Shown piece after piece: positions 43,224-56,469 of a DNA stretch of 64,000 nt. The notes under the pieces are model-generated. The model saw only the letters and a program-made list of their open reading frames with translations, ran no database searches and was not told the DNA's origin. Position 1 is the stretch's first letter; each line of letters starts with the position of its first letter. This DNA is from Tetmemena sp. SeJ-2015 (Eukaryota; Ciliophora; Spirotrichea; Sporadotrichida; Oxytrichidae): NCBI GenBank assembly GCA_027382625.1, contig JAJKFJ010021854.1:48031-112030 (forward strand), in the 5' to 3' direction. The translations under genes and the position numbers were made by a program.

Positions 43224-46200
43224 ATGAAGAATAGGGGACAGAACTACACACTGCCGACCTCCCCCAGAGGGAACGGATCTAGTCAGCTACATTCTAATCG
43301 CATGTCTGGTGCTTAGACTGCAGCATCATCAACTGCCATCTAAAGCCCACAGGCAAGTAAAAACTAAAGCCATCAAAACAGTAGTGGTAACAAACATAGC
43401 AAGCAGACTTCGAAATTCATTGATGGGCTCACAAGTCCATAAGATAAAAGCAGCAAGGCAACTGATTAGGGCCTAGTATTCTAAATCCAGAGCAGTAGCA
43501 AGCTATTAAGTCCAGGGAAGCAGATTACTGGATCCACAAATGAAGTATATAGTTGCCAATAATGCCTTCTTTTGTAATGAGTTGCAGATAGCATAGTTAC
43601 AAGGATAACTGCTCAAGCAAAGTTCTCATCTGGGAGCAATAAACCTAGCAAGTGTTCTCAACATACTCTAAATGTCCTATTATACACTTATTCTATCTGC
43701 CAGAGGAACTGAAGGTGCAAGTGGAAATTCAAATGGAGCAGTGAATCCTCTACTGACTAGGAGGATTTAGACCACACAGCGTGCCTCAGTAGATTTCCTA
43801 ATGAAGAACGAGCTACCTTTCACATCTCAAGGATACTTGAGCAAGGCCTACAAGTAAACACCATAAACTTCAATCGAGAGAATGATCATTCATTCACATC
43901 ATTGACTATATATCTTTATTGGATCATGAGAAGAGATATCCTACAGATGAATGAAGTGAATCTTAAAAGTATTTATAACTGAAGTGAAGCAGAATAAGTT
44001 CGTGGAGGAGGGAATTGAGATTATGGATGGCCGCTTGTCATCGCTTAAGAAAGACAGCAAGAACTCTGGCTTCGCAACTCAGAGGCATGTCACTTCTTCA
44101 ACAAAGCTCTCTTCTTTGAAGCAGTCTCAACTTTTGAGTCCCATACCTCAAGACTCAACAATCAAAGGGAGGGCAAGGCCCAGAGAGCTGAGCCCTAATC
44201 ACCCTGAGGAGTTAAGTGACTTCACTAAGGTGTGCACTAAGCTTGAGAAGAAACACACCACCATGCTTTTGCAAGGACAAGAAAGCAAACTCGTCCAACA
44301 AATGGAAAGATAACTGGACTTAGAGATGAGAGGCCTACACAAACACACCCAATCGAAGAAATCGATGTTATAATTTTTCAATCGATGACAAACTTTGATA
44401 TAGCCAAAATGACTTAGGGCAAAGGTCATTTTCAGACTCTCAGAGACCAAGCTATGAATGACGTCATGCTGCAAGATTAATAGTATATAATAATCATAAC
44501 TATGAGTACTTTTGAGATGACCATCGAGAGTCTATTAAGGAAGTGGAAAAGCTTGACTCATTAAATTTAACTATTCACTCTTTTCACTGTAGGTTTATAT
44601 CTTTAGACAAATGGAAGCATTAGCATGTAAAGAGCAACTCTAACTTCAAAGAGGCTTAGATCAGATCAGCTGTGGGCAAGAATTTCATCCAGACTGTTCA
44701 AAATAAGACTGAGGAAGTACTTAATCTCCAGCCAGAGGTAGTTTTTAGAAATTCAGTTGCCTCTTAGAACGAAATACTTAGAGCGTCAACTCGTCAGCTC
44801 TAATCTATCATAAAGTAAAAGTAGCAGAAGGGAAACACTCTCAATTTAGAAACACTCTATGAAGTCAATGATGGCACAGAATACTTAAAAAAAATTATTT
44901 GCTCTCTCATATTCTAGAGAAAGGCTGAATGACATTTTTAAGATGAAGAAGATCACCACAACTGGTTTAGCTTTGTAACTTGCCTCAAAGATAAAATACA
45001 AGAAAAATGAAGATGCAGCAAACGCAGGGAATTTAGAAGATGCTGGCCAAATAAGCACTCCTTAGGACAGTAACCAAAGAGAAAATGAGGAGTCTAGTGA
45101 ATCTGACTCATCGCAAGCCCCTCCTCATAATAGAGGAGGAGGCTCTATGATAAGGCCGAGATAGAAATTCAACTTCCAAGGTGTTCAACAAATTCTAATC
45201 CAGAATGCTTAATCTAGAGAGAAGAGGTCTATTTCAAATTAGAAGGGTCAAAATACTCATGGGTAAGGAAATAATCGTCAGTACTTGTCTGGTGGTGGTA
45301 TGTTACTAGCTCCAGGTTTTAAGAAGGGTCTCTCATTGCACAGCAATCAGATTTCTAACTAAGGAGGCACAAGCAATCGAGATAAGGAGAAAGATAGACT
45401 TCATGCGGGAAGTCACTAGCATTAGAGAAGGCCCTCAATTCAGATCTACAAGGGATAAGACGAAGCCGGGGAGATCTTTGACGAATATCAATTCATGAAG
45501 AGACTCAAGAACACCCGCCAAACTTTTTCTCTCTTTGTCGATGGGGACCAAGCTAAGACAGCTAATGATGAATTGCAAGCTCAAATAGTTACCTTAAAAA
45601 TCTAATGTTGTATATGCTCTTTTATAATATGCTACTTATAAATAAGAGAGATGGAAGTGAGACACAGCATTATCCACCCATTGGATAAGAAGCTGTACAT
45701 AAAGTTCAAAGAGATCGCTCTAAACTATGAGATATCTCTTGAGTTGAAATCTAAGAAGCTTTAAGAGATAAGAGATGAGAAGATTGAAAAAGTGCAGGCA
45801 GCCTCTAAACTCAAGGTTGACTATCAGAATCAATAAGATGATGAGAAGAACATCATTAATAATTTAATACATAGATATTATATATTAAATAAGTGTTATC
45901 ATTGAATCAAATGCAAGGTCAATAGCTAAGATGACTGCCTTCTTAGAGAATTTGAAAGAGTCTCAACAGAAGTAGATATCGGATATTCAAGCCAAGAGAG
46001 CCTCTCAAGGGGGAGTTTAAAATGTGACTTTAACGAACTAGTCGACTATGTCCAGAATATCTGGAGCCAAGGCGGGAGGTGATGGTTCCTCTCATATGAT
46101 GCTAGACATGATCTCTTCGAAGATCAATACTGACCTGTCAACTTAGATGAGCAAGCGACAGCTCATCCAGGACAAGGAGGAAGTAAATTCCCGATTAAAG

Positions 46201-47409
46201 AAGAGCCTAGTGCAATTATCTGCCAAGGTCAAACTGTATGCACAAGAAGAGAAGCAGCACATGAATGAAATTGCTTACCTAGATGCGCAAATCTCGCACA
46301 TAGTTAGTCAGCAAGTCAGTCACTATCACGAACTATTGCAAATGGGTTTAGACTATAGGTAAGAGGGGCTACCTTGGATCATAAAAAGCATTTGGCTACT
46401 AGGGGAGAGTGTAAACTTGAATAGGTTTCCCAAATGGCTAGATAGCCAGGCCATTGAATACATTTTAGACGTAATATTTTTCCACCATTCTTAATATCCT
46501 TTAGACTTCTCGATGCCAGATTTTGATGAATAAGAAGATGGAGAATATAAAAAAGCTGCATATTATTAGCTATGCTTTTTTAAGTTAATTGAAGCTGCAG
46601 GAGGAAAATAAGAAGAACAGAGAGCAGGAGTAGATAAACAGGCAGAGCTTTTAAAATAGGAGGCACTAGAGTTCTCTAGGCACAGCCATAAACTTCGAAG
46701 ATCAAGATAAGGTACTCTCTCCTCAGTCTTTAATAAGACTGCAACACCATAAGGGCGCTTCAGAGGACTAGACTCAAATCCATTCTCTTAACAGACAGCA
46801 GGTGCTCACTGATTTCTAACTAACACAGAATAAGTTCCTAGAGCGAATCAGGAAGAAGATCAAGGGGCTGAGTTGTAATCTTAGGAAGCATCTTGTTGAG
46901 GTTTCGAACTAGGAAAGTCAGGAGCATAATGAATTCTTTCTGGGTATGCTAGGAGATGACAAATTCAACCGAAGAGGAGCGACCGAAGACTCTTTCTTCC
47001 ATTATGATGAGTGAGTAGTAATGAGATAAACTTTTTATTCCTTAGTTATGATGACGATGCAAACTTGCCTCAAGATTCTCCAGCCATGCTTTAGAAGAAA
47101 CTCAACTATCAGGCCAAGTACAAATCTATCTTAGAGCTAGAGGCAGAGACTGAGTACCTACGAGAGTAGATAAAAACTCTGAGAGAGCGAGAGACAAATA
47201 GAGTGCTGAAAGAATTCTTATAGAATAACTATGAGAAAGCATACAAGGTTACTATCGAAGTGATCTTATAAGCGCTCTTCGGCTACTCAAAGAGTCAGAA
47301 GATAATGCAAAGCTTGAAGAATAAGACAGAGCAAATGAAAAAGAACTTGGAGAGCACTAAAACTTTCTAATTTAGCAACATGCGATCAGGAATCATAAAA
47401 ATATTTTGA
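43224..47409 (+). CDS. Large Ser/Gln-rich coiled-coil protein
   Basis: Starts MKNRGQNYTLPTSPRGNGSS at ATG 43224; disordered Ser/Gln/Lys-rich N-terminus (LTSPQDKSSKATDQGLVFQI), then coils: FVEEGIEIMDGRLSSLKKDS, CTKLEKKHTTMLLQGQESKL, EIFDEYQFMKRLKNTRQTFS, MSKRQLIQDKEEVNSRLKKS, HMNEIAYLDAQISHIVSQQV and KLNYQAKYKSILELEAETEY. It ends NLESTKTFQFSNMRSGIIKIF before TGA 47407-47409. Numerous AT-rich IES-like inserts (about 43590, 43880, 44370, 44890, 45600, 45870, 46400). Roughly 1,200 aa if one gene. Probably structural (basal body or cortex), by inference only. Confidence 0.65.
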
Positions 47410-47690
47410 CCTAATTTTCCATATTTTTTAAGATATCTATGAATGGGTAACTTGCTTTTGCTAGATCCAACTTTGAAAATCATCTGACCATAGAGGTCAC
47501 ACACTATTCTAATTTATACACTTCATTTATTTCCAAAATTTCATCACTAATACCTCAAAGAAGATTGGGTAAATTAAGTTTTGAATGTAATGTTTGTAAC
47601 ATATTAAAGAAGCTTTTCTTCCCTGTTTGTTTGTAGATAATACGAAATAAGTATTTTAGTCTCAGTAAGTTAATAGTGAGGAGTCATCAT

Positions 47691-50610
47691 TCAATCGTTT
47701 TGAGAGTTGTTGTTATTAATCTTGGGCGACATTTGAGGGTTGCCGCCGCCGTTCATTTGTGGGTAGCCGACGTATGTGCCCAGAGGAAGGTGATGGTGGG
47801 GATAGCTTGGCTGATGCTGAGGTTATGGCTGCTGTTGTATTCCCATCTGAGGCATTCTATACATCATATTTTGGCTTGGAATCTACTGCATGTGCTGTTA
47901 AGGCATTTACTGAGCGAAAGGGAATGCATCTGCATGTGTGGAGTCATATACTACTGAGGTATGCTTTGATAATATGGGTGTGGGGGAGTTACTGGCTAGT
48001 GAGGGGACACGCCATAGGCAGTCATCTATGGCTGAGGCATGTGGTGATGAGTAGACATTTGCATCTAGGCATGAAGTGATTGTTGTTGCACCTAAATTGG
48101 AGTGGTCTGCTTTTAGATAACTGGTTACTACTGTTACTACATTTGCTGTTGTTGCTACTACTACATCGGCTGAGGTGAGGGTTAAGGCTGAGGCTTGACT
48201 TGAGGCTCATCGATGCCAATAAGCTAGATATCTACTGCCTTCTTTGTCTGCCTGTTTTTCTTATTGATATAGTTCATAACCACGAAAGATACATGGATAG
48301 TGTAGTCGTACTTCGCCCTAAAAAGGAGTTCTTTAGTAATACCTCCTTTTGTCAAGTCGTCAAAGTGAGCAAATATTTCCTATCCATCTGGTAAAACTAT
48401 GAAACCGTAAGCTTGGGCCTCATTATAGAACTTTATCTTCCCTAAGACTCTCTTCTACAATTAGTCAACTTGAAATTATATCAAAGGAAAAATTAAGAAC
48501 TTTAGCCAGGACTTCATGAGGTTATGCACTCGATACAATTGGAGAGTGAGAGTTGCTAGACACTTATACTTAAGGCAGTCCACTTGAAGTCACTTGCACG
48601 TTTGGACTTTGAGGGGCGATATGAGGCTGAGGAGATTGCATTATTTGCGACTGCTGTTGTATCCCTGTTGGTCTTTATTGCGTTTGCTGCATCATCTAAG
48701 AGTTATTGTTGATTTGGGGCGTTCCATAAATGACCTATGTTTAAGAACTGTACATAGTTTAAGGTAACCTTAAAACTGTTCAATCTATATTGCTTACCTC
48801 TTAAAGTGAGTTTACTTGCTAACCAGTAATGCTATTAAATGGTGATGTCATAGAGGTCTATTTCTACATACCCATCTGATTCATCATCATTTGCATCGGT
48901 TGCGAGCTCTAAATAAGTACATTAGGACTTTGATGGATGATTTGTTGCTGCATCATAGGCATTTACTAATAATTTTGCTGTTAGTGGTAGTAAGGAGCAG
49001 TCATCTATTCTTATGCTGCAGCATTTGGAGAGTAGAAAGGATTCTGGGGTTGCTTGTTTATTCCCATAATAGGATGAGTATTTTAAGGGAGAGCCATTTG
49101 GCCTGATGAATAAGTAACAGCCGATTATTGAACCTAGGCGAAGTTATTAGGTCTTTAGTTGCTTATCATTCCCTAGACCAATACATTTCCAGACGATGAA
49201 CTTTGGGAAGGCTGATGTCTGATCTGCATATTCATTACTGGATTCAAATATAGGAAATTGGTTTAGTAATTTATAATTCTAAGGAGGAGATGGGTTAGAG
49301 GGTACTCCATCCAAAAATAGGAAAGGCACTATGGTTTCTTATTCTTAGACATGGCCTTTTTAGTTATCTGTGTCTTCATTCAAGGACTGATTGCAATATT
49401 TTTGGGTGTCTTCTTCTTGTGAGTCTAGCTTAATGGGATGGATGTCGCACTCTAAAAGATATTCATCACTTAAGAATTTCATCTCGATACAAATATTTAG
49501 CAGTTTAGATTGGCGTATTGGCTATCTCCTTGAAGTATGGTATTCTGCTTATTTGGGGCAAATGAGCTCTAGGAAGGAGCTTAGCCACCAAACCTAGGGT
49601 GACTTGCCTTGCCAGTGCCAGGGGAACTCCCTGACTAGAAGCTTCCATTAGATCCGTTGCCACCTCTTAAATCAGCAAGTACTCTCAAGCCATTCTACCC
49701 TATTTCATTAGTCAGTTTGTTGTAAGATAGAGAATCCGATAAGTTCTAATTTGACCCTTCGTCTTTGCTGAGGTTGCTCAGCTCATGGCTATTTTAAAGG
49801 AATTCCATTTAAGCCATCTCCATCTTTCTAAAATCTGAGATGGGTGGCTTGGAGTAATTAGGCTTCTAGGTTAAGTTATCTTGCTGCTAAGCCTTTTGAC
49901 CTTCCATGGCCTTGATCTAGGATATCTTTTTCTCAAGCCCAGGAAGCATCTCGTTGAAAGTTGGCAGTAGGTCATGAGATGAGGAGAGTCTAGGCTTGAA
50001 TCTATGAGATTGAGTTCCCTCACCCCTGTATTATTCAGCCGTCTAGTTTGAAAGAGAAAGCTTTAAGTTGAATCGATCATTTATGTCAAAATTTTCTTGA
50101 AGTCCGAAGGGATCTTAGGTGAATATAGACTGGCTATGGTGAGAGGAGCCACTTTCATCAGCTTCTTGCTCCTCAGAAGAAGATTCACCGTGATCGTTAA
50201 CAATAATTAGTATAAGTAAGTAAGTTTTACTCCTCAGCTATTTCTTCAGCTGTGAAAAGTTGCATCGAGTTTTACCTAATACGAGGGACTGCATTCTTCA
50301 GACTTTCATCATCCTCATTCATTTGAGCTGCATCGTTGCTGTCTAGATACTTATGAACCCCACTCAGCGATGACTTCTTGATGGCCCCTTTGATAACGAT
50401 TTCGGTGTCATCTTTCTCATCTTCTAGAAAGGCCACCATTCTACTCTTCTTTGGATCCTTCTTTGCTGAACTATTCTGCCCAAGCTTATCCTTATGAGCA
50501 TTCACAGCCAGCTCTCTGCACTTTTTGAGCCACCTTTGATAAGGCTCATTTATGTAGAGATCGATTTAATTCCTCAGCTTCTCTAGCTCTTCTTCATCCT
50601 CGAGTGTCAT
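47691..50610 (-). CDS. Cold-shock-domain protein, Gln/Met/Pro-rich
   Basis: Nucleic-acid-binding CSD near 48480-48240: RVLGKIKFYNEAQAYGFIVL (RNP1-like YGFIVLPDG), EIFAHFDDLTKGGITKE (RNP2-like), YTIHVSFVVMNYINKKNRQT. The C-terminal tail is Gln/Pro/His/Met-rich (IDEPQVKPQPQPSPQPMQQQ, HQPSYPHHHLPLGTYVGYPQ), ending NNNNSQND before TGA 47691-47693. The N-terminal part from ATG 50610 reads MTLEDEEELEKLRNQIDLYI, EPYQRWLKKCRELAVNAHKD and KKSSLSGVHKYLDSNDAAQM, then long Gln/Asn/Met-rich sequence with IES-like gaps. A one-base frame break at an A/T run lies near 47912-47922. Likely an mRNA-binding protein. The start overlaps the upstream ORF's stop by ATGA, so it may instead be the continuation of that gene. 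Confidence 0.7.
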
Positions 50611-52907
50611 AGGTAAACATAAGCAAGTTTGCATTTAATAACTCTAGGTGTGAGGATCTACTCAGCGTCAAGTAAATTCTGCTGATTCTATTCCTCTTTG
50701 CTCTTAGACTCGTTTTAGCACAAGCCTACAAGCATACCCTTGAGGATGCTCTAAACTTATGCAGCTTAGAACATATAGGCTTTGGAATAGAGCATATCAT
50801 AGGAGTTTTCAAGGCAACTGAGCTGCAGAGTATTCTAGCTCTACTTGATATTCAGTGTGTACTCATATACATTGAACCTCTCATCTGTGAATACAGCACT
50901 TTAAAATGTGCGATAAAGATTAACCTTTTTATACACACTTAAAGAGAGTTTATAGATGAAGCACAGCATCACAAGGTCAACCTAACAGCAAGAATTAAAA
51001 TTACTCAGAAAGAGAATAACTTAACTAAGAAGCTGTTCTGGGGAGAGGGAGGGAAAGTAAGTTATTCCCACCTCTCACCAAACACAGATTCTTCTTAATT
51101 CATAACTTATGCGTCAAGTCTAAGTAGAGAAATTATATGGATGTATTACAACAACAACATCCTTCCTTAAGATTAAAGTTATTAATCTTATTAGTCTTTG
51201 AGCTTACCTCATGCTTAATTAAATAGGATATTAAAGTATTAAAGTTTTGTACCTCTGAGTCAGTGGCTTCATTTTGTAGAAGTCTTTGAACATAGTCGAG
51301 AGTTCTTGTCGAAGTTTCTTGATTTTGTTGAGAGGTTTACTTTTGCGTGTATCCATCTGTAAAGTGAGGTGATTCCCTAACTCCTGAAACCATTTGAGGT
51401 TTAATCATCTCTAGCACCCTGTCAAATTATTCATGTATTTAATATTATTCCCTATTGACCAAAAATTATGCTTTTCTTTTCTGCTTTTGTTTATAGGAAA
51501 TTTATTTTTTAAATAAGTTGAGCCAGAATTATTTAATTACAGATATGATGCATATAATTATAAACTCATTTGAGAGCCAGAAATGTAAAATTTTCTATCT
51601 TTTAAATAGTTTAGCAATACTATAACCACAATAAGTATTCGCTTGCATATTAAAGCATATTTAGTAATAACACATCTTTATCTTGAGACAAAAGATGCAC
51701 AGTTCAAATTTAATTGTGATTGTTATGGACATTTATTTTTTAGATGGGAATAGGAAGAGGTAGAATCTTACATTTTGGTTAAGAGCCAGGTACTGAGCGT
51801 ATGCCATTTTGACATTGGAATACTCCGTCTACGAGAAGGTGAAGTAATCGCCGAACAGTCTGAACACTAGATTGCAGTCAGGAATTATCTTCTTCACATG
51901 CACTCCTTTGCCATCTAGCAGCTTGCTCACCTTGAACTGATTCACATAGTACTAGTCCTAATCTGCTTATTCAACAAAAAACAATTACAACTACTCTAAA
52001 GTTTATTTAACTTTTGCTTATTTAAGGGCTGAATTTTTCTACTGGATAATTTTAATATCTTTGAGGTGCCTTATAAACTTCCCAGCTGCGAAAAAATCAA
52101 GCTCCCTCTCGCAAGTGCTGACTTAACTGCTAGCGAGGGCATCTTAAGTTTACTTATCTTACTCATGCATATCAGAATCCTTCTCTTTCAAGTAGAGCAA
52201 AAAACAAAAAAAAGTTGAATATCATAGCAATGATAAAATTAAGGAGAGATTATCGATTTCATTTTGAAGGAAGTTATGCCCGGCCACGTCAAATCCCGAA
52301 TCTATTTCTTACTCGAAAGCACTAGAATCCCCTATTAGCCTTCGAGCTTTATTTTGTACAGAAATTTCCTGTAGGCTTGGTAAAAACAAATCACCTTAAA
52401 GAAAATATCGAAAATATAATATGGTTAAATGTGTTGAGTCTTAATGTCCTAGACAGTTTCCATTTCCTTATTAGTCAAGGGATTTTTAGTAGGAATGGTT
52501 TATGCTGTGTCCGCATAGTTTGAGTTGAATTTAGCTCTTGACTACACATCTTGCAAATTTTGATAATGAGTTCTCTTGGCCTGTTCCAAGGATTCTTAAA
52601 ATTAGGACATGTACTCTCTGGAATTGAGAGGAGGACTCTAGAACTCGAAGTTTTCGAATCTCTTGATAGATAAACTTAAATTGTATTTTCATATGAGCGT
52701 ATTGATAGTGAGGGTTGCGATTTTTTTGGTGACTTCGCTGTTCAGAGGATTAGAAAGCATGGTATGAGGCTCAATCTGAGCGGAGGTGGCTGGGTCTAAG
52801 TTGTTCACCTTTTATTCCTTGAAAGACATCACCTTATTATCGCTCAATCTATATTTAGAAATAAGCTTCAAATCTGAGTCAATTTCGATTTAGTGGTTAT
52901 CTTTCAT
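50607..52907 (-). CDS. Unknown protein, IES/intron-rich
   Basis: Starts MKDNHQIEIDSDLKLISKYR at ATG 52907; then FKEQKVNNLDPATSAQIEPH, RFENFEFQSPPLNSREYMSQ, YQAYRKFLYKIKLEGQQGIL, QFKVSKLLDGKGVHVKKIIP, FRLFGDYFTFSQTEYSNVKM, a block MDTRKSKPLNKIKKLRQELS and, after an intron-like gap, ERFNVYEYTLNIKQSQNTLQ and AAQVQSILKGMLVGLCQNES, to TGA 50607-50609. Joins are by eye at 52700, 52430, 52000-52270, 51750-51350 and 51240-50935. No family recognised. Together with the next ORF it may form one gene. Confidence 0.55.
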
Positions 52908-53606
52908 TCAATTTTAAATTAAAGCCTCTTCTTAATACCTAGTAGCTATAAGATTTTTCCGAAGCCAAAATATTTCTGTAGACTTTAAATCATAGTTTCA
53001 GAAATTCATTATATATCTTTAAACTTAGAAATAAATAATTTCATTCTATATTATTAATTAAGGAGGCAATATTATAACTTTAAGTTGGCTTCTCTACACT
53101 TATAATGCTGTGTAAATTATATCACCTCATATTCAGCAGGAATTTTAAATACTTGACTCACTATAATTATTAAAATCTTTAAACCTTATACAAACTTTAT
53201 TTACAACCTTTTCCAGCGCTAAGCTAAACACTGTAGGTCTTTTGTTTACAGCAAAGATTAAGTCCGCAGATTATTAAATTCATAAAGGGAAATAGAGAAA
53301 GTAGGGTTTCAAACTGTAGGCGTTCTTCGTATAGCTCAATATTATATTTATCAAATGATATTTAGACAATAGGAACAAAAAATTTCACAAATCATATTTT
53401 CTATCTGCCTGGATTCTCTTCAGCCTACACTTTAAATTTTGTATTTGAAATAAGTTATCAAGACAAATTTATTAACTTAGAGATAGCACAAATAAAAAAC
53501 TAAGAGCAATTATAAGTCCATTTTTTTTATCAATAATTGAAATGCTTTAATTATTAATTATAAAATGCTTAATTTTCTTTATGATCATATTTAATTTGAG
53601 AGATTA
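52908..53606. other. AT-rich divergent spacer
   Basis: No coding-like frame or notable repeat; presumably 5' flanks of the two divergent genes. Confidence 0.55.
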
Positions 53607-56294
53607 ATGGTAGATCATTTAGTGTAGGAGCTTTCCCGCAGATTAGAGCTAGAGGATATGAAGTTCATCCACTGGGAGAAGACGAGAGAGATGCAAGCGC
53701 AGCCCAAGTTTATAAAATTCCACCAGTGGCTAAAGGAGCAAGGAGTAAGGTATGATTCTATTGAGTACCCAGTTTGCTTTGGAAAGGGAGGTCATCTAGT
53801 GGGAATTGCGGCAAGGAGAGATATCGGACCTGAAGAAGCTTATATCTACATTCCAACCACTATTATACCCTTATTTATGAAACCAAGATCATCATCAATG
53901 ACGAGAAGATACAGAAGAGCGAGATTGGTTTCATAGTGTAAAGGCATCGAGATGTTTTCTATGAACACTTAGACGGGGAATATCTGCGCCTCATATTCTT
54001 CATGGCTTACGAATTAAGCAAGGGCGAACGCAGTATGTGGGCTCCCTATTTTGCAATTACAGAGGAGACTGATTTACCTTGTTTCTGGACTGATAAAGAT
54101 ATCCAAGAACTTGAAGATGAGCTCCTCAAAGCAGAAATAATTGACTATAAAGAGGAGTATGATGCTGAGTTTGAAGCCTTGCGTGAGGTTGCCTCACTCT
54201 ATCCAAATGTCATAGACGTTGAAAAATTTACAGAAGAGAATTTCAGATAAGCTTTTACGATTTGCGTCACTCGTTGCTTCGGCTGGAGTTTACCCTCGAC
54301 TATGGTAGTTCCATTCGCCGATTGCGCAAATCACTTCATCATCGATAACCAGTACGAGTTATTCAACGCCAATTTGCATCCACTAGTTAAAGCACCTGAA
54401 AGAGGGACTCTGCCAGAGTAAAGGTAGAAATACTTCACTCAGATTAAAATGCGCATCAACATGTTCAAGCACTACACAGAAGATGATCTATAAAACTAGA
54501 AGCAAATGTAAATACAAGAAAGTGAGTTTTCTGACTTAAGCACTCAAGATATAGAGGGGAAATTTGAATGCCCATATAAGACAAAGCGCTACATTAGGAA
54601 ACTTAAGATGAGAGAGGAATGCCTGGGCATCACAGTTGAATAATTCTTAGCGAAGGAAGAACTGAAGGATAAACAAATATGGGATTTGAAATACGTGAGT
54701 ACAAGTGATGAAGAGGATAATGATAGTGACGATGATGAAAATAGCAATGAAGAAGATTTTAAAGAAGAAGGAAGTCTAGAATCAAAGACTAGTTCTACTT
54801 TAGAGGAGAGTAAAGATCCACTTTTAGTTTTTTTTAAAAGATAAGGCTTTGGTGGATGTGAGCAGAGAGTCAACCCCGGCCAGTCAAATATGGAAGGAAG
54901 ATGGAGAAGGTACTCTCACTGGCAAGATAGATAATATCCCTTAAATCGCAAAGAAGCTTCGACCTGCTAAAAAGAAGCAGAGAGTATACTTCACATACAC
55001 TTATGATAATAAGACAGGAGAAGGAAGCTCAGCTCCTTAGAAGAATTTAGTAGTGAGGAAAAGAGTAGAAGGGAGGTAACCAGAGAACTTGATAGATCTC
55101 TTGGTGATGTAGAAGCATTATATGTATGAACAAGAGCAACGTATGAAACTTCTAAAAGATTAAGACGATGAAGAGTGGTCGAGAATGACTTAAGAATACA
55201 ATAGTAGTGAGGAAGAAGATGATGAGGAGAACTATGGTTGGTACTAAGACTCAGAAGAAGGGAGCTACTTCGTCCTTTGCACTAAGTATAAGAACGTGTA
55301 TTTGAAAGGCCAGTAGGTATTCCACTGCTATGGTCGCAGAACAAATAGATTCCTTCTGCTAAACTACGGATTTTGCTTGAATAACAATAAGTACAACTCA
55401 CTATCATTCAGAGTGTGGATTAACTTTGACTGGTAGAAAGAGAGGCATAAAGATCATCTGAAATAAGCTGAGGAAGGAAATTAAACTAGCTAAACTAAGA
55501 ACGCTGAAGCGCCAAGAACTATTGATTTTAATTTTTTTACACTATAATAAACAGTGGAGAGTGATGATGAGGATGAGAAAGATGACGCAAACAGAATTTC
55601 TAAAGTAATCAGGTTGAAACGAGAGCGTTTGAGTGAAGAGATTTTTGCTTACATAAGAGCCAATTTGTTGAACACTTACAAGGGAAAGAACTTAGAATAT
55701 CTTCTGGTTTCATCTCCAGTAGATGCTGAGTTTGAAATGCTAGTTGTTGCCTGCACTATTAATTTACTCCAGGGTTTGATGGCTAGCAGATTTAAGTCTC
55801 CTATAGAGGAGGATCGAAAGCTGCTCTAGTAGAGTGATCTACCTATAAGAAAGAGATTTGCAGTACTGCATAGACTAAATGCGAAGGAAGTGCTTCAGTC
55901 CAATATAAATCTGCTGGAGATCCTAATGAGAGTTCTAGCCAGATTCTAAGATGGAAGATTCTTCAAGTAGTAATACATGCGAAGAGTGGAAGATTTTGAG
56001 ACAGATGAGGAAGTAATGCTTAATAGGCTGAGGTTGAGGAAGTATCTGAGAGAGTTAGTTGCTAATTAGAAGAGAGTACTGGATGTTGCACTAAACGAGG
56101 AATACGTTACCTAAGTGAAACAGTACTTTGAACAAAAGAGGCAGGAAGATGAGTAGAGGTAGAAAGAAATTGAGGAGAGGAAAGCAAGAAGAGCATAAAG
56201 AAAACTAGAAGGAGGGTCACAAGGAGCCGGATAGGAGGAGGACGAAGATGAATATTACGATGAAGAGGATGATGATGCCACTGCGTAGTAGTGA
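53607..56294 (+). CDS. SET-domain methyltransferase (SETD3/Rubisco-LSMT type)
   Basis: Protein methyltransferase of the split-SET family. Starts MVDHLVQELSRRLELEDMKF at ATG 53607. SET N-part: FIKFHQWLKEQGVRYDSIEY, GGHLVGIAARRDIGPEEAYI (the G-G/A-x-DI-x-x-x-E motif), YIPTTIIPLF. I-SET: FFMAYELSKGERSMWAPYFA, then VTRCFGWS and VVPFADCANHFIIDN (core N-H motif). The post-SET substrate-binding part includes VFHCYGRRTNRFLLLNYGFC, WINFDWQKERHKDH and SEEIFAYIRANLLNTYKGKN with YLLVSSPVDAEFEMLV. Acidic linkers and an acidic tail end ATAQQ before TGA 56292-56294. A base appears missing from an A-run near 53880. About 890 aa, longer than typical because of acidic inserts. Confidence 0.88.
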
Positions 56295-56469
56295 TAGTGC
56301 ACCATAAGTGTGAATTACCTAAGCCCCTGCTATATTAAGCAAAGTTAATTAAGAAAATATCCTCAGTGGGATAGAAAAGCTTTTATATGCTTGCTTGATT
56401 GATAGATTAACTGGTTACTTATTAAATTGGTATAACTATTAAATTATTAAATTTTAGTAGATTACAACT

